From Dolomedes plantarius (Eukaryota; Arthropoda; Arachnida; Araneae; Dolomedidae), in assembly GCA_907164885.2 (NCBI GenBank), contig OU015496.1, positions 134,557,697 through 134,621,696 on the forward strand: 64,000 bases of DNA, in the 5' to 3' direction. The notes beneath the pieces were generated by a model. It did not search any database and had not been told where the DNA came from. It saw nothing but the letters and a program-made list of their open reading frames with translations. The position numbers and the translations under genes were made by a program. Within the stretch, counting starts at the first letter, position 1. Every line of letters begins with the position of its first letter. Positions 49,589-61,030 of the stretch are shown in pieces.

Positions 49589-51320
49589 ATTTCCCAGATA
49601 TGAATATTTTTAGAGATTTTCACTCATGGAGAACGTATATTATGCAATGAATTTCTTAACAAATTTTTCCAGAAAAATAAATAAGACGTATTGTTTCAAA
49701 CTCATTCTTTTCTTTAACATAATTGAAAATTTGAAGTCGTGCTTACAAGTCAAAGATGCGAGATAAAAGCAAACATACATCGGAGTTCTTTCACATTTTT
49801 TTGTTTATTTTCTATGACATGCTTTCACTTGTCCCATTTTATTAGCAGTCCCAGGTTATTCAGCATGGGCTAAAATATATTGTCCTCGATCCTCAGTTTT
49901 AACTGCGTTTCGTTAAATGTGAAAAATGCCAGAAGAAAAATGCAGTTTTCCAGCTTTGAAAAGATGGAAATTTCTTTTCGATCTACATATATTGCTCCCT
50001 CTGAAGCCATAAAATCATTACCGATTCTATAAAGTATGAGGGAGTATAATATAGATGACATCCAGAAAGTAAACGGGTTTCTTGGAGGTGATAATTGACA
50101 TTCTAGGAAGACTTTTGAATGCATTTCAGTCTTTCATGCGTAGGAATATATGCGAGTTGAGACACGTTAACTCCTCACTAATAGTAAAAAAGGAAAGAAA
50201 ATTAATTTTTAAAACAAAGGAAACGGACTTCTTTTTTTTTTTAAAGAAATCACCAGTTTTTATTTTCGTTATAATTTTTGTATAAATTTAACTTTTGAAA
50301 CTAACTTTCAAAAGTTAAATTATATGTATTATTATTTTTTTTTGGCTTAAAACTGAACGGAACTCTATCTTCTCGGTTCTCATTTTTTAGAAGAATTTAA
50401 AAGTTAAATCAAGTTGAAATTGGGTTTTTCTGTTAAAGGAAAGTTACAAAATCTTCGTATCCGAATTTATTATGGTCTTCTATATCGGACCTTTGATTCA
50501 GGTCGCAGATATCTCTCTGGTTGGCGAACTTACAATGAGTAAAAGCCGAAATCATTATAAAAAGTCCTAAAACAGACAAACCTTGTCAATATTAATATAT
50601 ATTTATTTTACATCAACTAATAATATTTCAACATAAACTTCCTTTATAATAGAAGTATTTCAGAGTAATAATTAAAATAGAAAATTTATTATGAAATTTT
50701 TCCAACTTATTCAAATTAATCATTAATATTTACTAATATTCATATCAATCATTAACAAATACAGAAGAGAATTGTGTGAACATATTGCATAAAAGTTTTT
50801 CTTCAGTAGAAAATATTCAGAATAATATTAACATTAATGATAAAAAAATTGTTATTAAATTTTTCTACTTTATACAAATTTATCACAAATGATTACTAAT
50901 AGTCAAATTAATCATTGGTAAATAAAGAATTTCAATGTATGAACATATTACATAAACGTCCTTTTTAAAAGTAGTAATTCAGAAAATTAGGAACATTAAT
51001 AAGACAAGAAGAAAAAATATTCTTAAATTTTCCTATTTTTACTCAAAACAATCGTTAAAAATTATTAAAGTTCAAATTAATAATTAATAAATAAAGAAAA
51101 TAATTGTATGAACTTATTACATAAACTTCATTTTAATAGAAATAATAAAGAAATATAGGAACATTAATAAGCAAGGAAGAAAAATGTAACATTACATTTT
51201 ACTGCCATTATTCAAATTAGGCATTAATAAATACAAATATCCAAATTAATCATTAACAAATAAATAAGAAAAAAATATGAACATGTTTAATAAACGTCGT
51301 TTTAAATAGAAGTAATTCAG
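49589..51320. repeat. AT-rich tandem array, unit 3
   Basis: Landmarks as in unit 1 (GCTCCCTCTGAAGCC at about 49993, GATAATTGACATT at about 50089). Shows the empty foldback site. Tail of ATTAATAATTACTAATATTC-type motifs. Confidence 0.85.
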
Positions 51321-52433
51321 AATGTGTTTACGTGTGTGTATGGTTATATAAGATATTCCTTTCTTGTAAAAATAAAAGAATTTTTATACTTTTTTTATTT
51401 TTACTAGATATTAATATTTTAAAGAAATTCACCGATAGAGTATTTTATCTTACTCAACGAATTCCTTAACAACGTCTTGCAGAAATAGAAATATGACGTA
51501 CTTTTTCAATCTTATTCTTTTCTTACGTCTATAAATGAAAACTTTAAAGCATACTTAAAAAGTCAAAGATGCGAGATAAAGGAAAACACGCATTCGGAGA
51601 TTTTTGTTTATTATCTACGACATGCCGGTACTTTTCCAGTTTTTATTGCAAATGTTATTCAGTATGAGCATAAAATATAATGTGTTCTTGGTTCTCAGTT
51701 TTTACTGCATTTCGTTAAATGTGAAAATGCCGGGAGAAAAAGATGCAGTTTTGAAAAGATGTAAATTTCGTTTCGATCTACATATATTGCTCCCTGTGAA
51801 GCCATAAAAACACTACTGATTCTGTAAAGTAAGACCGCGTTTCGGTACTGGAGTATAATATAGAGCACATTCAGAAGGTAAACGGGTTTTGTTGGAGGTG
51901 ATAATTGACATTATGCGAAGTCTTTTGAGTATATTTCGCTCTTTCGTGCGTCGGAATATATGCGGACAGACAGACGTTAACGCCTGCTCACTAATAATGA
52001 GAATGGAAAAGAAAAAGAATTAAAACAAAGAAAACGGAATTTTATTTTATTTTAAGAGAATTTACCATTTTTTATTTTCATTATATTTTTCTTATTTCTT
52101 TTCTGAATCTAACTTTTATCAACTTTTTTTAAACTTAAAGGGGGACGAAAACGTATCTTCTTTTCTTTCATGAGAAGTCCACAAAGAATTTAAAAGTTAC
52201 ATTTAATAAAATTGGGTTTTTATGTTAAAGAAAACTTTCAAATTCTTCGTATCTCGTTTTTTATGGTCTTCTATATCGTATTTAAAATTCAGATACACAG
52301 ATTTCTCTGTGTTTGATGAACATTCAAAAAGAAAAAGGCAATACCTTATAAAAAGAAAAATACCTGGAATGGATAAGCACTTTTATCATTAAAATATATT
52401 CAATTGTTCTTCAAATGATAATGTTCCAACATA

Positions 52434-53875
52434 CAGTGGACGCTCGTTAATTCGAACTCAAAGGTTCTCGGAAAAAAGATCGAATTATCCGAAGTTCGAA
52501 TTATCCGATGTTAAGAGAAAATATATAACTTTAAAAGTGTAGCACTGAAGAAGAAAAATCTCCTAGTATGTATAACCCCAGAAAATATATTATACTATGT
52601 TATCAAAAATTAAACACATTAAAAAGCAATAAAAACTTACCTTAATCATAAAATGAAGCAGAAGATATGCAGTAGAAAGTAAACTTTAATTAAAAATATG
52701 ATTTACACTTTGGGGAAAAACTGTAAAATGGATGCTTGGTTTTGTTTATGATGCCTACATTGTTCAGCCAGATTCTCGATTTGAAGTAAACATTTCAATT
52801 CGTTTTCAGAGAAAGGTTACATCTGAATAAATGCTTTCAGAGTTTTAATAGAGTCCATTAAGGCCGCATTAAAAATATCTTTCGGCAGGTAAGTAGAGAA
52901 AAGCCCTGGCAGTTTCCTGCCGAAATTAGTGCACACGTCTCCGTTTACATCAGAGCTTTGCCCACATACAGTTTGATAAGAAATATTGTGCCTTTAATTA
53001 AAACGAGAGAGCCATCCATCACTGCATTTAAAATCATCAATACCCATTCGACTTGCCAATTCATCAGCCTTCGTCAGCACTAGGGATCAATTTAGTGAAA
53101 AATTTCGAGATCTAACATCCTGGAACCATAGCAGTAGAGCTTTTTCTAGATCTTCTTGGGACGCATTTCTCATGCGTTTCCTTCATCTAGCAAATTTTGA
53201 TTTTTCCCATGAATCTAAAATTGACTCCTTGTTTTTCAAATAAGTTGACAAGGTATTTTTTTAATTCCCTAGTCAGCTGCTAACTTTGTTTTACATTCGC
53301 CATTCTCTACGTTCTTTAAAATTTCTACCTTTGTCACCAAATTTAGGGTTTTGTACTTTCCATGTGTAGACATCCTGAAATTTTACACGTTCACACCACA
53401 CACTGACGAAGAAAAACTAGATCACATTAACTTGTCTGCAGTGCAGGTATAATTGACGCAGCTTCCTAGAATCTGTAGTAAAGACTGATTTTTCTGAAAT
53501 TCTAAGAAAATTGATACAAATAACGGAAAATCGCTTTTTCCGTTAAGCACTGATAAGAAGGACACTAGCCATTAACGTTTAGCGGAAATGCAATAGTCTA
53601 GGAATGCAGGCATGTGCCTCTTTACACAGATAAGAAACACAGATGATCTTGACACACAAAATATAAATACAGCATGTATTTTCTCCGTTAAACGAGGAAA
53701 AAGATATTTTTTTGTCAAATTTTTAGTTCGAATTAACCGAAGTGATAAAAATTTAGTTCGAATTAATGAGATATTTTTAACATTAATTCCGATACAAGTT
53801 TTTGGAGGCCTTTGGATTAGTTCGAATTAACCGAAAGTTCGAATTAACCGAGTTCGAATTAACGAGCGTCCACTG
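52434..53875 (-). mobile_element. Tigger/pogo-like element, catalytic domain deleted
   Basis: Perfect 26-bp terminal inverted repeats starting CAGTGGACGCTCGTTAATTC, flanked by TA (52432-52433 and 53876-53877). GTTCGAATTA-type subterminal repeats follow on both sides. Length 1442 bp, with the N-terminal half of a transposase on the minus strand. Confidence 0.92.
52750..53373 (-). pseudogene. Tigger/pogo-like transposase, N-terminal part
   Basis: ATG at 53371-53373 begins with KYKTLNLVTKVEILKNVENG, the CENP-B-type HTH. Frameshifted pieces follow: STLSTYLKNKESILDSWEKS, the joined RMRNASQEDLEKALLLWFQD, and KADELASRMGIDDFKCSDGW, which is the second HTH (Tc5/CENP-B type). A FNA motif like the start of FNADETG is followed directly by a C-terminal-looking LMDSIKTLKAFIQ. 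The three catalytic acids therefore appear to be removed by an internal deletion. Several stops. It retains DNA-binding parts only. Confidence 0.85.
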
Positions 53876-53981
53876 TATTACATTTATAATAGGCAAAGTA
53901 ATAAGGAAAGAAGAAAAGTTTATCATTTTTTTCTAACTTTACTCATAAATAAATATTATTAATTACTAATATTCAAATTAA

Positions 53982-55542
53982 TCTATATATATAAAAGAGC
54001 TTGTCTGTTTGTTTGTCCGCTATAGAATCATAGACTGTTTCACCCACCGGGACCAAATTCGGCACAGTTAATGTTTAGGACCAGAGAAACGTAAATCAGC
54101 AAAAACGAAGTTTGGGGCTCAATTAGTTATTTTTAATTAATTTTTTAATGATTTTTTGTGCCTCTAAGAGGTGCGAGTACCCCCTGTGGATACAGACCGT
54201 TCCCCCACAATATGTTATCAGTGAAATCCGAACCATCCCCCGTGTGGTTATTACCAACCCCTCTTCTCCCGCGCGGGGGAAGAGGGGTGCGCGGGGGGGG
54301 GAGAACTTCATGGTAATAACCTTTGGCCTTGCCTAAGACTGACTGACTGACAGATAACGCAGAGTCCAAACCGTTGGACATAAAGAGCTGAAATTTTGCA
54401 TGGCGATTCTTCTATAGTGGAGTCTATAGTGAAGGGGTGAACTGAGAAAGATTTTTGAAAAATTCTTCCTCGATTCTTTAAAATTAAATTTTTAAGCTGT
54501 TTTTCTAAATTTTTTAAGTTTGCATTTAAAATGATGATCCGAAGGTTATAAAATTTATATCACGAGAAAGATCATAAAAATTCCTTTAAAACGAAATCTC
54601 TTTCGAATCTTTACATCTCTTTTCTGATTTTTGGTGAATTTTTAAAGATTAATTTTTAGAATTTAATTTATGAAATGCTGATGACGTGGTTTCTTTTCTT
54701 TTTGTGATACTTTAAATTAATTTTGCGTTACGTGCATAACAACGAAATAAATTGACAAAAGAAATATTAAAATACGGTAAAAGATAAAATTTAACCACTA
54801 GACTAACTGAGATGGGAGTTTTTTAAGAATGCAATTCAAATTAGTATGTTTTAACACAACTTTCCCGGCTCTGCTTTGTGTCCTTTGTTGTTTGCAGTTT
54901 TTCTCATCGTTTGAACGGATTTACAATTCGCTTTTTCAACGGATTTTGGCCTTAGGAAAATTAAAAACCTATACGGTTTTTGGCCTGTCGACAATAAAAA
55001 ACGGAATCACAAAAGTAAGGAAAATAGGCTCCATGTAGAATCCCGCCTTACTTTGAATAAATAAAGGGAATAATGCATCTTGCACTTTACCTCTTGGGTG
55101 ATGTGGAAAAAAGTGCGTCTCTTAGGTGATGTGGAACAAACTGAGCTTTTAAGGGAAAAATAAATAATAAAGGCAAATGTAAATTATAAAACTTTTTTTC
55201 TAATTAAACAGTGGATGAAACAAATTTAATGAAATCTAATTAAACAGTATCTAACAAATATAATTAAACAGTAAACTTATTCAGTCCAAACGTGCGAATT
55301 ACGCGACACTGTGTTATTAATTCTCAATAAAATCAGACCTATAATCAGACGAAGGTCCGTTGGCTAAAAGTTTCTTGCTTTCTTATTGTTTGTATATCAT
55401 TTCAGTAGAAACGCGCTAAGCGCAATTTGTGTAGTCAGATGAACATGAAGAGCGGGGGTTGCAGCCCAGTGTTTTTTGATGGAATGCGTCAAAAATTTTA
55501 TATCTATATATCTACCCGGGCATCGCCGGGCAATAATGCTAG
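53982..55542 (+). mobile_element. Non-autonomous Helitron
   Basis: 5' TCTATATATATAAAAGAGC and 3' CTAG at 55539-55542. A terminal hairpin, CCCGGGCATCGCCGGG, ends about 11 bp before. It is inserted between A 53981 and T 55543. The array sequence AATTAATCATTAATAAATAA elsewhere shows the site without insertion and without duplication. 1561 bp, no Rep/helicase. Confidence 0.93.
54246..54321. repeat. Nested GC-rich palindrome inside the Helitron
   Basis: Outer arms GGTTATTACC (54246-54255) and GGTAATAACC (54312-54321). Inner arms CCCCTCTTC (54258-54266) and GAAGAGGGG (54279-54287). Confidence 0.8.
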
Positions 55543-55700
55543 TCATTAATAAATAAAGAATTGAAATGGATGAACATATTGCATAATCGTTATTTTAAAT
55601 AAAAGTAATTCAGAAAAACATGAAAGTTAATTATTGAAGAAGAAAAGTTTATCATTTAATTTTACTACATTAATTTTATGCTCATTCTAATACGTTAACC

Positions 55701-56332
55701 GAGGCTTTTTCCTATCGCCAGTGTCTTCATTAATCGAATCATCCATGTGTAAACTTAAGATAAGAAGAGTAGATTTTTCCTTTTATGCTTATTTTGTGGG
55801 ACATAAGAAACTAGCGTTCTTTCTCTCCTAAGCCCAAAAATACTGGAAAAATTTTCTCTCTCTCTTCATCTCTTTGGGGATCTGCCACTTGCTTTTTTTT
55901 CAACGTTCCGACATAAGACAAACCATGCTTTTCTGAGATTTGGAGCTAAACTTTGATAAGGTTTGGAGCAGAGAGAAATCACTGAACCAATTATCAGCTG
56001 TGACATTACGTCCAGTGTTAGCGAGTAATCAATATTTCTACTATGTCCGGCCTCTTGTTGCTCAGTTGGTACGGCCCGTCCGGTTGCTCTCCAGCATAAA
56101 TTTCCAAATTGGTTGAATAACGAATTTTGGAATCAACATCAATCTAAAAAAATACAGCTACAAAACAAAAAATCAGATTGATCAAAAATACTTAAGAATC
56201 TACTGTCGTCGTGTCTGAGAGATACTGGTGTCGTCGTATCTGGTGATGTCAATGACCTTCACTTTATAAGAACAAGCAGTCACCGAAATAGTTACCATGA
56301 ATCTCATGAATACAAGGTCAGTAATCGAGTAT
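55701..56332. other. Unclassified stretch
   Basis: GGCCTCTTGTTGCTCAGTTG near 56049 is mildly tRNA-like, but no B-box follows. No genes. Confidence 0.4.
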
Positions 56333-56339
56333 GTATATA

Positions 56340-56397
<58 letters not shown>
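56333..56397. repeat. (TA)n microsatellite
   Basis: AT run of about 60 bp. Confidence 0.95.
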
Positions 56398-56398
<1 letters not shown>

Positions 56399-56536
56399 GA
56401 ACTAGTTACGTTATTATTTCTTATCAAAATATATATTTTTAAAATTTGTAACCTTATCCTCTAATCATATAACAAACTTAAGTATCTACATGACCTAAAG
56501 AACAGATCATAAAATGCGAGGATGAAATATGGGATA

Positions 56537-58237
56537 TGTAAAACGAAGAATTTCGCTATATTCCTTTTAGGTTACTAAATTAGCGTTAAATCTTAGTTAA
56601 ATTAATTAAATACCTCAATTTGCTAGTTTTCCTAATAGTCACTTGCTTACTTTAACTTGGTAAAATTGTTTGAAAAATAGCACAGATTAATTTTTTGTTG
56701 GTCCCCCCAAAGTGTAGGAATCTCGCTGGTTATCTCTAAGCTTAAGCTATTTTTGTGTTCTGGGAACATTCTTTACAATCGCCACATCTGGGAAAATAGC
56801 CCATTAAAATCAGTCCGTTTCTTTTAAAAATGCAATGTGGATCTTTAGAATTGGATTATTTTTATGTATCGGCTAAGTTTCTAAAGAGCGGATATTTAGA
56901 CTTCCGGCAGTACGCTTAAATTGCACTGTTATTGCTATTTAAAGCCGCCGTTAATTTAAAGCCGTTCATTAATTTAAATTTGCCGATCGACTGTCACCTT
57001 GTTAAATCACCGACAGCCTGTATCCATCTGTTAAAATGCTTCCGGGCACTTGCTAGCCGTGGGAATCTGGCCACGTGGGTAAGAGAAGATGCTTGCTAGT
57101 TCTCTCCTTCTCTCTCCCAATTAAAAATTACGCCTCCTACGTCACTTGAAGGCTTGACCAATAGGGTGTTTGCACCATTCGCGCTCGTCGCCGTTGGCGT
57201 TTGTCTTGTTCCGTTTTTGGCGATAAATCGCTCTACCCTGTTCTACCGGATGTTCGTACGGTAGGATCAAAAAACTGTCCGCCAATCCTGTACGCTGTCT
57301 CTCAGCTACTTTTCCCTACGTTTGTGTGGCTTGGCGATTTTTTTAGTGTTCCTGTAACCCCTCTCTCCTGACTTCTGCTCCCTCGCTGGAAAAAATACAG
57401 AGTTAGCCATATTTTTCGCCTGAGAGTAGGATCTCTTAAAAATTGGCTTTAAAAAGCTCCCGGGCAGACTTGGCTTTGCCATTTTCTGTCTTGGGAAGCT
57501 ATGGGTAATAAATTTGTGTTAGCTCATCTAGATGTCTGAATTTTAGACCTGAACGGTCATTTTTTGATTAGAAGCTAATGTAAGCTTCGAGCTATTTTTG
57601 GGAACTTATATATAATAATCCAGACAGGAAATAAATATTTTTTATAATTTGAAATGCTTTGAAAGATTATTTTTGTTTACCAGCTTCTTCAGGCTTTTTA
57701 TGCTAACATTACAAGTGCAGACCTGTACCTTTTTTTGCGATCAATGCAAAGTTTGTACTATAATATCAGACGTTGACGTGCTAGTCTGAACTTAGGTTAT
57801 CGCCACATACGTCTTGTACTTCCATCTTTTACGACACCGTCCTACTGATTGATGTACGGAGGAATCATCTTCTAGCATCTTTGATTTTTTACTGGAAGAC
57901 TCTTATCATCCTGCCGAACTGTCGGTCTCCTTCTTCCGTGGACGAAACTTTTGTCGTGCTGCAGTGTATCATGCCGTATAGAACTTTAATCCGAAATTGT
58001 ACTCCTCCAGATATCTTCGGGACAATTCTTCACTATTCTACATTATAGACTGATGTCTCAGCAATATTGTTTCTTCGAACTTGAGTGATCCCGTTTCTTC
58101 ATTAAGACTTTCAGCGTCCATTTAGACTGATCAATGGCTCCACCAATTTAGTCAACATTATAGATAGATGCCTGTTCCTCGTCTAATTTCTACAACCTAA
58201 TTGATGGTTCAACTCCACCTAAATATTAAACAGTACA
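56537..58237 (+). repeat. 5' LTR of the 56.5-kb element (end inferred)
   Basis: Start defined by homology to 63706. The end is placed at TACA 58234-58237, giving TGTA...TACA termini, followed after 2 nt by a possible primer-binding site. The 1.7-kb length cannot be confirmed because the 3' LTR leaves the window. Confidence 0.6.
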
Positions 58238-58239
58238 GA

Positions 58240-58257
58240 TGGTGCATTTCGACCGGG
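58240..58257 (+). other. Possible primer-binding site
   Basis: TGGTGCATTTCGACCGGG starts two bases after the inferred LTR end. The tRNA was not identified. Confidence 0.4.
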
Positions 58258-58485
58258 CACTGTTCAACGTCAACAAGCTGGTAAATAATTTTCTAATTTA
58301 TTATGTTATATTTACATGATTAATTTTTACATTTCATATTATGCAAGCATAATTTTTTCTTATATATATTTTTGTATCATACCATATATTGCAGTATTTA
58401 AGTGTGTAGTACCATAAATTTTTTTCTCATTATTTTTAAATATTTTTCTCGTATCAATTGCTAAGTGTTATTTTGTTAGTTAATA

Positions 58486-59445
58486 ATGGCTACTAAAACC
58501 AATTTTCAATGTAATGTTACTTCATATGGAGATCCAGATCTGCTTGAATTATTTTTCTACCAGCTAAACGATAAAATAATCTTAAACAGGTGGGCAGATC
58601 AGCAAATTCTCACGTTATTAAAATCAAAACTTATTGGCAATGCCCTCAAGTTTTTCATTAGTTCAGCGGATGCTAAAAATTGCACAACAATTGAGCAGAT
58701 GAAACAAGTTTTCAGTGATTTTTTCCAACCAGCCAACACCCATTCATTACGTGTGGCTGTTAACAAAATAAAACTAATGCCTGGTGAGACGGTTAAAAAT
58801 TTAGCGCATCGCTTAGATAACCTAGTTAGGAAGGTGCATCCTTCAATAACTGAAAAAATTCAATTAGATTCTATAAAATTTAACCATTTACTTAATACCC
58901 TACCTGCCATCCATAAACTAAAGATTTTAGAGAGTGGTCTGGACTCGTTTGATGAAGCCATTAAGAAAGCCCAGTTATTACAGGACATTCAGATGCAGTC
59001 TGAAGTTCTCCTTCCGTCTACATCTTCTCAGCCATCATACTCTGAATTAATTGCTGAGGTTAATTCCTTAAAATCACAAGTGGTTGAATTAAAAATTCCC
59101 ATTTTGCTTGCTAATGACTCTAATAATAATACTAACGTTAACAATAGAAATTTGAGGTCAAATAGACCAGTCCCTCACAGGCCACACTCTAAAACTTTTA
59201 GAAATAATCCTTTGAGGAGAAATATGATATGTCATTTTTGTGGAAAAACTAACCACCTCATGAAAAATTTTTATCAATTTAAAAACATGCTGTCTGCAAG
59301 ATCTGTTGAACAAAATTCTGTGAATAATGGTAGAGTTCGTGTAAGACCCAATTCTTATTTTAATCGCAGAGGGAATCACAATGACTTGAACCCTCGTGCA
59401 AATGCTTATGTACCTGCTAATGACCAAAATAATAATTTAAACTAG
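58486..59445 (+). CDS. gag of the 56.5-kb element (319 residues, intact frame)
   Basis: Gag packages the element RNA. ATG 58486 follows a Kozak-poor AATA context and the frame runs unbroken to TAG. The capsid-like part covers roughly residues 10-180 (ALKFFISSADAKNCTTIEQM, then GETVKNLAHRLDNLVRKVHP), typical of Gypsy retrotransposon Gag. A Gln/Asn/Ser-rich linker follows. The nucleocapsid contains a single CX2CX4HX4 knuckle (CHFCGKTNHLMKNF) near residue 248 in which the fourth ligand Cys is Phe. This needs only one base change (TGT to TTT). The C-terminus is Asn/Arg-rich. The intact frame contrasts with the broken pol and suggests recent activity of this part. Confidence 0.85.
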   Translation: MATKTNFQCNVTSYGDPDLLELFFYQLNDKIILNRWADQQILTLLKSKLIGNALKFFISSADAKNCTTIEQMKQVFSDFFQPANTHSLRVAVNKIKLMPGETVKNLAHRLDNLVRKVHPSITEKIQLDSIKFNHLLNTLPAIHKLKILESGLDSFDEAIKKAQLLQDIQMQSEVLLPSTSSQPSYSELIAEVNSLKSQVVELKIPILLANDSNNNTNVNNRNLRSNRPVPHRPHSKTFRNNPLRRNMICHFCGKTNHLMKNFYQFKNMLSARSVEQNSVNNGRVRVRPNSYFNRRGNHNDLNPRANAYVPANDQNNNLN

Positions 59446-59481
59446 GAGTGGAGTTTCTCAATACTGAGATGAAAAATTCCA
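59436..59481 (+). promoter_or_regulatory. -1 programmed ribosomal frameshift signal (gag-pro)
   Basis: T-TTA-AAC (59436-59442) is in the gag frame, directly before the gag TAG; the -1 frame is the protease frame. After a 6-nt spacer TGGAGTTT (59449-59456) can pair with AAATTCCA (59474-59481), one G-U pair included, enclosing an inner CTCA/TGAG pairing. Confidence 0.75.
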
Positions 59482-60475
59482 TACCTAATAATGATAATGT
59501 CTACTGTCAGTACCTTTTTGAGGATGATTTCCCTCATGTCTTAAATATTGATGATAATAATTCTTTCTTTTCCTTGCCTTTGGTGTACACACATTTAAAT
59601 CGTAACAAATTAATTTCTTTGGTAGACTCAGGGTCCAGTCTATCACTTTTCGATGAAAATAGTTTTCAATTAATTAAGTCTCAAAGCAAGTATAGGTTAA
59701 TTTCTCGAGCAGTAACTATTAAAACTCTAAATTCTAACTTAAGATACTCTGCTTGTGTTGAATTATCTTTAAAATTTTCCAGAAAGTCATTTAAACATAC
59801 ATTTTTCTTAACTGATTTATCTTCTTCTAAATTTAATATATTAATTGGCTATGACTTTCTTAATAAATTTAATGTAATTATGGCCCACAGCATTAATGCC
59901 TTAAAAATCAACGGGGAAACTATCCCATTTATTCAAAATTCTTTTGACAATTCTTGTCACTTAAATTCTACAGTTACTGTCTCTCCTATTCTTAATGCTC
60001 CTAATTATGTTGCCTGTAATAATGAAATTAATGATAATATTATTGAACAATCTTCTAATTTTGTGTGGGATACTACACCTGAGTGTCTTGTCAACCAAGA
60101 AAATAATTTAACTTCTAGCAATTATTCATATGATAATGATACTATTATTTCTAATGCTATGTGTTTTAATATACAGAATAACCATTTTAATTATGACAAA
60201 GTTTTTACATGTGATGCCAATGATAATTTAAGTGATATGTCATCTTGTGTTGTACTATTATGTGAGAAGGTAAAATTGGAAAGTAATTCTAGCAAGTATG
60301 TTAAAGTTAAAACTAATGCAAATTTTAATGAGTGTATGTTCATACCCGAGGATAAAAACCAATTGATTTGCCATCCATCGTTACATGTACTTGATCCTAC
60401 TCAGGACTCTACCTTAAATCAATTCTACATACTTTTGGAAAATAAGCATGATATGCAAGTTCATGTAATGCTATT
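59443..60475 (+). pseudogene. Retroviral-type aspartic protease and pre-RT region (pol 5' part)
   Basis: Entered by -1 frameshift from gag; there is no good ATG near the start. The protease active site is LISLVDSGSSLSLFDENSF, followed by the flap/C-terminal motif FNILIGYDFLNKFNVI. These are as in Gypsy/retroviral proteases, which cut the Gag-Pol precursor. A linker of about 250 residues follows. It ends in a segment (TLNQFYILLENKHDMQVHV) like those just before reverse transcriptase. The frame runs on to a stop at 60557, but from about 60475 the homology moves to the integrase C-terminus in another frame. RT, RNase H and the integrase core are therefore deleted. The protease itself looks intact. 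Confidence 0.85.
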
Positions 60476-60484
60476 TGTGAAAGG

Positions 60485-61030
60485 GCTAACCTTTCTACTA
60501 AATCAACTATTAATTGTTTGTTACAACAAAAGATTCCTTTTAAACATGCTGTATTAATCCATCAGCATCTGTACAATGCTTCTCACCACTCTTCGACTGA
60601 CTTTTCTCCCTTTTTATTACATTTTGGAAGAAAGATTGCACTTATATTTGATAATTTTAATTACTAAAATTCTGTGGTACAATTAGACAAACCTCAATTT
60701 CTCAACAATTTGTTTAAAAATATGTCTGATATAAAAAATATAGTGTATAAAAATTTAATGGATAAACGCCTGATTCAAAATACTAAGCAACATCAACAGG
60801 CAAAATTACGTGAACTTTCTCCAGGTGATATTGTATATGTGAAATCTAAAGACAGATATAATAAGAAATTTTCTGGTCCTTTTGAAGTGGTTAAACGTCA
60901 CTCTGTAGTAACATATTCTATAAGGCTACTGTCTAATTCTCTCGTCCTATCAGTAAAATCCATATTGATCGTTTGCACTATGCTCCAGCAAGAAAACTTC
61001 ATCTCAGGGATTCCCCTGGTACCCCTTTAA
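60485..61030 (+). pseudogene. Integrase C-terminal part
   Basis: The frame reads KHAVLIHQHLYNASHHSSTD, then FSPFLLHFGRK, a segment typical just after the catalytic Glu of Gypsy integrases. A TAA follows near 60665. The continuation (60674-61030) has LRELSPGDIVYVKSKDRYNK and KFSGPFEVVKRHSVVTYSIR, the GPY/F-type C-terminal domain. The three catalytic acids are not present. One stop and the upstream deletion make it non-functional. Confidence 0.85.

Larger units (their letters stand above)
51340..55700. repeat. AT-rich tandem array, unit 4 (contains a Tigger-like element and a Helitron)
   Basis: Same landmarks (GCTCCCTGTGAAGCC at about 51790). The tail is interrupted at 52434 by a Tigger-like element and at 53982 by a Helitron. 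Removing both restores a continuous AT-rich tail. Confidence 0.83.

Noticed and set aside
54829..55038. Open frame inside the Helitron as captured gene
   Set aside because: Sixty-nine Phe/Leu-rich codons without homology I can recognise and no splice or start context.
38046..55700. CRISPR-like or clustered repeat-spacer array
   Set aside because: The repeats are long AT-rich units with transposon insertions in a eukaryotic context; no short identical repeats with unique spacers.
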